A DNA stretch of 8,137 nt from Burkholderiaceae bacterium (GTDB lineage Bacteria; Pseudomonadota; Gammaproteobacteria; Burkholderiales; Burkholderiaceae_C): positions 1 to 8,137 of the forward strand of contig JAGOBT010000119.1 in NCBI GenBank assembly GCA_017999135.1, written 5' to 3'. The notes beneath the pieces are model-generated. The model was given only the letters and a program-made list of their open reading frames with translations. It did not search any database and was not told the DNA's origin. Shown piece by piece: positions 6,701 through 8,137 of the stretch. Within the stretch, counting starts at the first letter, position 1; each line of letters begins with the position of its first letter. The position numbers were made by a program, and so were the translations under genes.

Positions 6701-8137
6701 GCGCATCACCGGCCTGTCCGGCGGGTCGCCGGTGTCGGTCTTCACCAACCTGGGTGGCAGCGGCGTGCTGCAGACACCCAACGGCCACTGGCTGGTGGAG
6801 CTGGCCGATTCCATCGACGACGACGGGACGCAGGTGTTCCGGCCGGGTGGGTTGCGGGCTGACTTCTGGCAGTACGGCGCGTCGCCCGGCAGCACGCCGG
6901 CTGCGCCAGGCAACGGCTTCCTGTTCGCGGCGACGCCGCTGGTGGCCGTGCAGGCCAGCGGGCCATCGGTGCTGTCCCGGCCCTATGACGGCAGCGACAG
7001 CATCGACCTGACGCCGTTGAACCTGGGCGTGACCGGGTTGCGGTCAGGCCAGACCCTGGTGGGTGACCTGCGCCTGGCAGACCGCAATGCCGGTGACGCC
7101 AAGGCCCTGGTGCCCGCCGCGGGTGCGCAGGGCAACACCGTGGTGGCGGACGACGGCACGCCGATCTTCGGGTACGCCTTCGACACCTCCAGCCTGCAGG
7201 TGAGCGTGACCCCGCTCACGCTGAACCTCAGCCAGGTGCAGGCCATCGGCAAGGTGTACGACGGCAGCACGTCAGCGACCATCGCCCGCTGGACCTTGTC
7301 GGGCCTGCTCGAAGGCGACCAGGTGTCGGTGGCCAGCGGCACCGCCAGCTTCAGTGACGCCAACGTGGGCAGCGCCAAGCCGGTGACGGCCAGCGCCACC
7401 AGCCTGGGCGGGCCCGATGCCGGCAACTACCTGCTGGGCAACGCCACCGCGTCCACCACGGCCGACATCACCCCGGCCACGCTGCGCTACCTGGCCGACC
7501 CGCAGACGGCGGTGCGTGGCAGCGCGCTGCCCGCCCTGACCGGCACGGTGCAGGGCCTGGTGGGCAGCGACACGCTGGCCACGGCCACACAGGGGCAACT
7601 GCTGTTCCAGACCACGGCCACCAGCCAGTCGGACGCCGGGCGCTATGCGGTGGACGGCAGCGGCCTGACGGCGCAGAACTATGTGTTCACGCAGGCGGCA
7701 TCCAATGCCACCGCCCTGGTGATGACCGTGCCCCAGGTTGATCCACCTGTCGTGCCGCCGGTCGTGCCCCCGGTTGAGCCGCCAGTCGTGCCGCCGGTGG
7801 AGCCCCCGGTCGTTCCACCCGTCGTGCCTCCGGTCGTGCCGCCGGCGCCGCAGGAACCCGTGAACGCGGCGGGCGCCGTGAACGCGGCCAACACGCTGAT
7901 CACCCTGGGTGCGGTGGCCGCCGTGCTGCCCCGCGCCGAAGGCAGTGCAGCCGGCGTGGGCCGGGCGCTGGACGCCATGCCGGCCTTGCAGGGCGACAAC
8001 CGCGGCGGCAGTTTCGGCACGCTGGATCTCGACAGCCTGCCGGGGTCGACCGTGGCGTCGGTGCTGGCTGCCCGCGACGCCTACAAGAAGACCGTGTTCC
8101 GCGACGCGCTGAACGAACTGGAGCTGAACCCGGCCGC
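3756..8137 (+). CDS. TpsA exoprotein, filamentous haemagglutinin-like (C-terminus beyond right edge)
   Basis: The frame is open for 1460 codons and has no stop in the window. A signal peptide spans residues 1-33 (basic start, hydrophobic core, LQA). The TPS/haemagglutinin-activity domain begins at about 37 ('LPAGLQVVQGQATV') and contains ILGSLSSNGQ and NPHGVLFG at 118-125, where most relatives have NPNG. A glycine-rich right-handed beta-helix follows, with the family landmarks LVVLWGSRT, GGDGGFIETSGG (about 421-432) and WLIDPDDLYI (452-461). A polar acidic insert lies at 907-947. A pre-YDG module runs from HWLVE (1011) to GNGFLF (1052-1057). YDG-type repeats start at 1077 and 1168, an MBG-like module at 1241, a (V/E/D)PPV stalk at 1329-1364, and a non-glycine-rich tail follows to the edge. 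It is exported by the TpsB just upstream and is probably a surface adhesin; its ligand is unknown. The ribosome site is weak (GGA at 3744-3746). Confidence 0.95.
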   Translation, partial: MTATFRSVPSRLRALRPLALAVASLCAGGALQAAGPVLPAGLQVVQGQATVQTQGRQLTVTNSAGALLNWQQFSIGAQDAVRFVQPSANSKVLNRVVGQNPSHILGSLSSNGQVWLLNPHGVLFGAGARVDVAGLVASTLRLDDDAWRAGLATGRFSLGGAGGGAADGAFSAAVVNQGELRSTSGGRVLLIGGAGGVRNDGLIEAPDGQVVLAAGGQVDLVDTATPRLGLQLSAPQGEVLNLGSLSASGGRIDLQAALVNQQGIVRADSLGTGAGGQVLISASQGATLAAGSRTSADGASSGGQVLVDAGAGTLLASGGLSALGGSGMGGSIGLLGRQVGLLDGAVADASGATGGGAVRVGGGLRGADPAWRNAEATHMARGAQLRADALVNGHGGLVVLWGSRTARAYGSFSARGGALGGDGGFIETSGGWIDVRPQAVHTAAPAGRAGQWLIDPDDLYISSSTDGDVGISAGPDFSTTSENASLSTFTISQALNANNNVTITTGNSGNSEGNGDIMLSGAFLNVAPTQPVSLTLNATGSVLMEGSSIQTLNAPLSVSLQAGALGGNVGQIEGSSNGGGIKIHSSSITTAGGDITLGGPSIACGPTAGCSAGHTGAVAHSGSSVHDGVSIKGSTLRAGSGRVQIDGHSLVGFTSTAGVRIAEGSQIEGSRIGIHGTVDAGVFGDGGQRYGVVVSDSGLAASEQLRISGSVSTPPAQSGVLLAGGVDIGRNSLLRVGVADGAPAGDGSLPSLSIQGKVDEVGAEDGFLLRTGVRIGDDGTRLVALGGASIDIRGDVQAPGSNFAILIGSGAVEIDASAGSSLRLESGGDLYITGRILAPTGGSLQLLAAGSQTIEDALIDGAPASVALSAETLHIGTSGDTGTQLRFNGAAQVSLQAVNLLIGVQSFDDEGGFDEDLSQLRTGASAAPKRALGVQRVSQDADLPALDLFTVVATGGRLDIAADRLLLGGDMALYAGAADNALRITGLSGGSPVSVFTNLGGSGVLQTPNGHWLVELADSIDDDGTQVFRPGGLRADFWQYGASPGSTPAAPGNGFLFAATPLVAVQASGPSVLSRPYDGSDSIDLTPLNLGVTGLRSGQTLVGDLRLADRNAGDAKALVPAAGAQGNTVVADDGTPIFGYAFDTSSLQVSVTPLTLNLSQVQAIGKVYDGSTSATIARWTLSGLLEGDQVSVASGTASFSDANVGSAKPVTASATSLGGPDAGNYLLGNATASTTADITPATLRYLADPQTAVRGSALPALTGTVQGLVGSDTLATATQGQLLFQTTATSQSDAGRYAVDGSGLTAQNYVFTQAASNATALVMTVPQVDPPVVPPVVPPVEPPVVPPVEPPVVPPVVPPVVPPAPQEPVNAAGAVNAANTLITLGAVAAVLPRAEGSAAGVGRALDAMPALQGDNRGGSFGTLDLDSLPGSTVASVLAARDAYKKTVFRDALNELELNPA
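6984..7475 (+). repeat. Two tandem YDG-type domains within TpsA
   Basis: Residues 1077-1167 and 1168-1240 of TpsA each begin with YDGS. The second copy is canonical: VYDGSTSATI, then LEGDQVSV, ASFSDANVG, 'GPDAGNYLLGNATASTTADI'. The first is degenerate: YDGSDSIDL, LRSGQTLVGD, RNAGDAKAL, with the GNY part replaced by 'DDGTPIFGYAFDTSSLQVSV'. The start-to-start distance is 91 residues. Such repeats are common in the stalk-like distal part of large TpsA exoproteins, where they extend the molecule. The MBG-like module (about residues 1241-1325, beginning ATLRYLADP) follows directly. The second copy is confident; the first is a divergent call. Confidence 0.7.
7740..7847 (+). repeat. Nine-copy 12-bp tandem repeat encoding (V/E/D)PPV
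   Basis: Nine in-frame 12-base units encode a four-residue motif, with D, V, V, E, V, E, V, V and V at the first position and PPV after it (PPA in the last copy), TpsA residues 1329-1364. Third codon positions vary freely among CCG, CCC, CCA and CCT while the protein motif is kept. The array is therefore under selection at protein level and is not freshly expanded. It should form an extended polyproline-type stalk separating the MBG-like module from the C-terminal segment. Confidence 0.9.

Noticed and set aside
5822..6913. Minus-strand frame of 363 codons, Ser/Pro/Arg-rich
   Set aside because: It is the antisense shadow of the beta-helix coding sequence; composition and lack of motifs argue against a gene.
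7679..8020. Minus-strand frame with a GGTTGG-like peptide repeat
   Set aside because: The repeat is simply the reverse complement of the PPV-coding array of tpsA; the flanks show no domain or ribosome site.

Overview
The window is very GC-rich, with strong G/C preference at third codon positions. The gene types and sequence style (a LivJ-like binding protein, FhaC/FhaB-type two-partner secretion, YDG and MBG repeats) suggest a betaproteobacterium, probably Burkholderiales of the Comamonadaceae / Ideonella-Rubrivivax kind. This assignment is inference from sequence style only; there is no rRNA or other taxonomic marker here.

Layout. The left quarter (1-1922) is a minus-strand, tightly overlapping ABC-transporter operon. 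In transcription order it holds a periplasmic Leu/Ile/Val-type substrate-binding protein (1922 to 804), a LolD/MacB-type ATPase (807 to 85) and the first 29 codons of a membrane permease with an FtsX/MacB-like N-terminus (88 to beyond the left edge). The two junctions are four-base GTGA and ATGA overlaps. A 190-bp divergent intergenic region (1923-2112) follows. The right three quarters is a plus-strand two-partner secretion (Tps, type Vb) locus. A TpsB/FhaC-like outer-membrane transporter (2113-3741) is followed 14 bases later by a large TpsA/FhaB-like exoprotein (3756 to beyond the right edge). The exoprotein frame is open for all 1460 codons present, with no stop or frameshift.

How the genes work together. 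TpsB has a signal peptide, two POTRA domains, a 16-strand-type barrel with the VRGY and FxDxG motifs, and a C-terminal Phe. It should recognise the N-terminal TPS domain of TpsA and move it across the outer membrane. TpsA reads as signal peptide, TPS/haemagglutinin-activity domain (NPHG motif), glycine-rich beta-helix, a pre-YDG module, two YDG-type repeats, an MBG-like module, a (V/E/D)PPV proline stalk and a non-glycine-rich, probably helical C-terminal part that is cut by the window edge. It looks like a surface adhesin or exoprotein; its ligand cannot be read from sequence. The ABC operon pairs a binding protein of the amino-acid-import type with an ATPase and permease of the lipoprotein-release/macrolide-export type, which is an unusual combination. 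No functional link between the two operons is visible beyond their shared divergent intergenic region.

I found no RNA gene, insertion sequence, CRISPR array, attachment site or convincing terminator. The many other long open frames, including a minus-strand one of 816 codons, are shadows caused by the GC-rich codon usage. I see no clearly undescribed system. The hybrid ABC operon and the atypical details of the Tps pair are the points most worth a second look.
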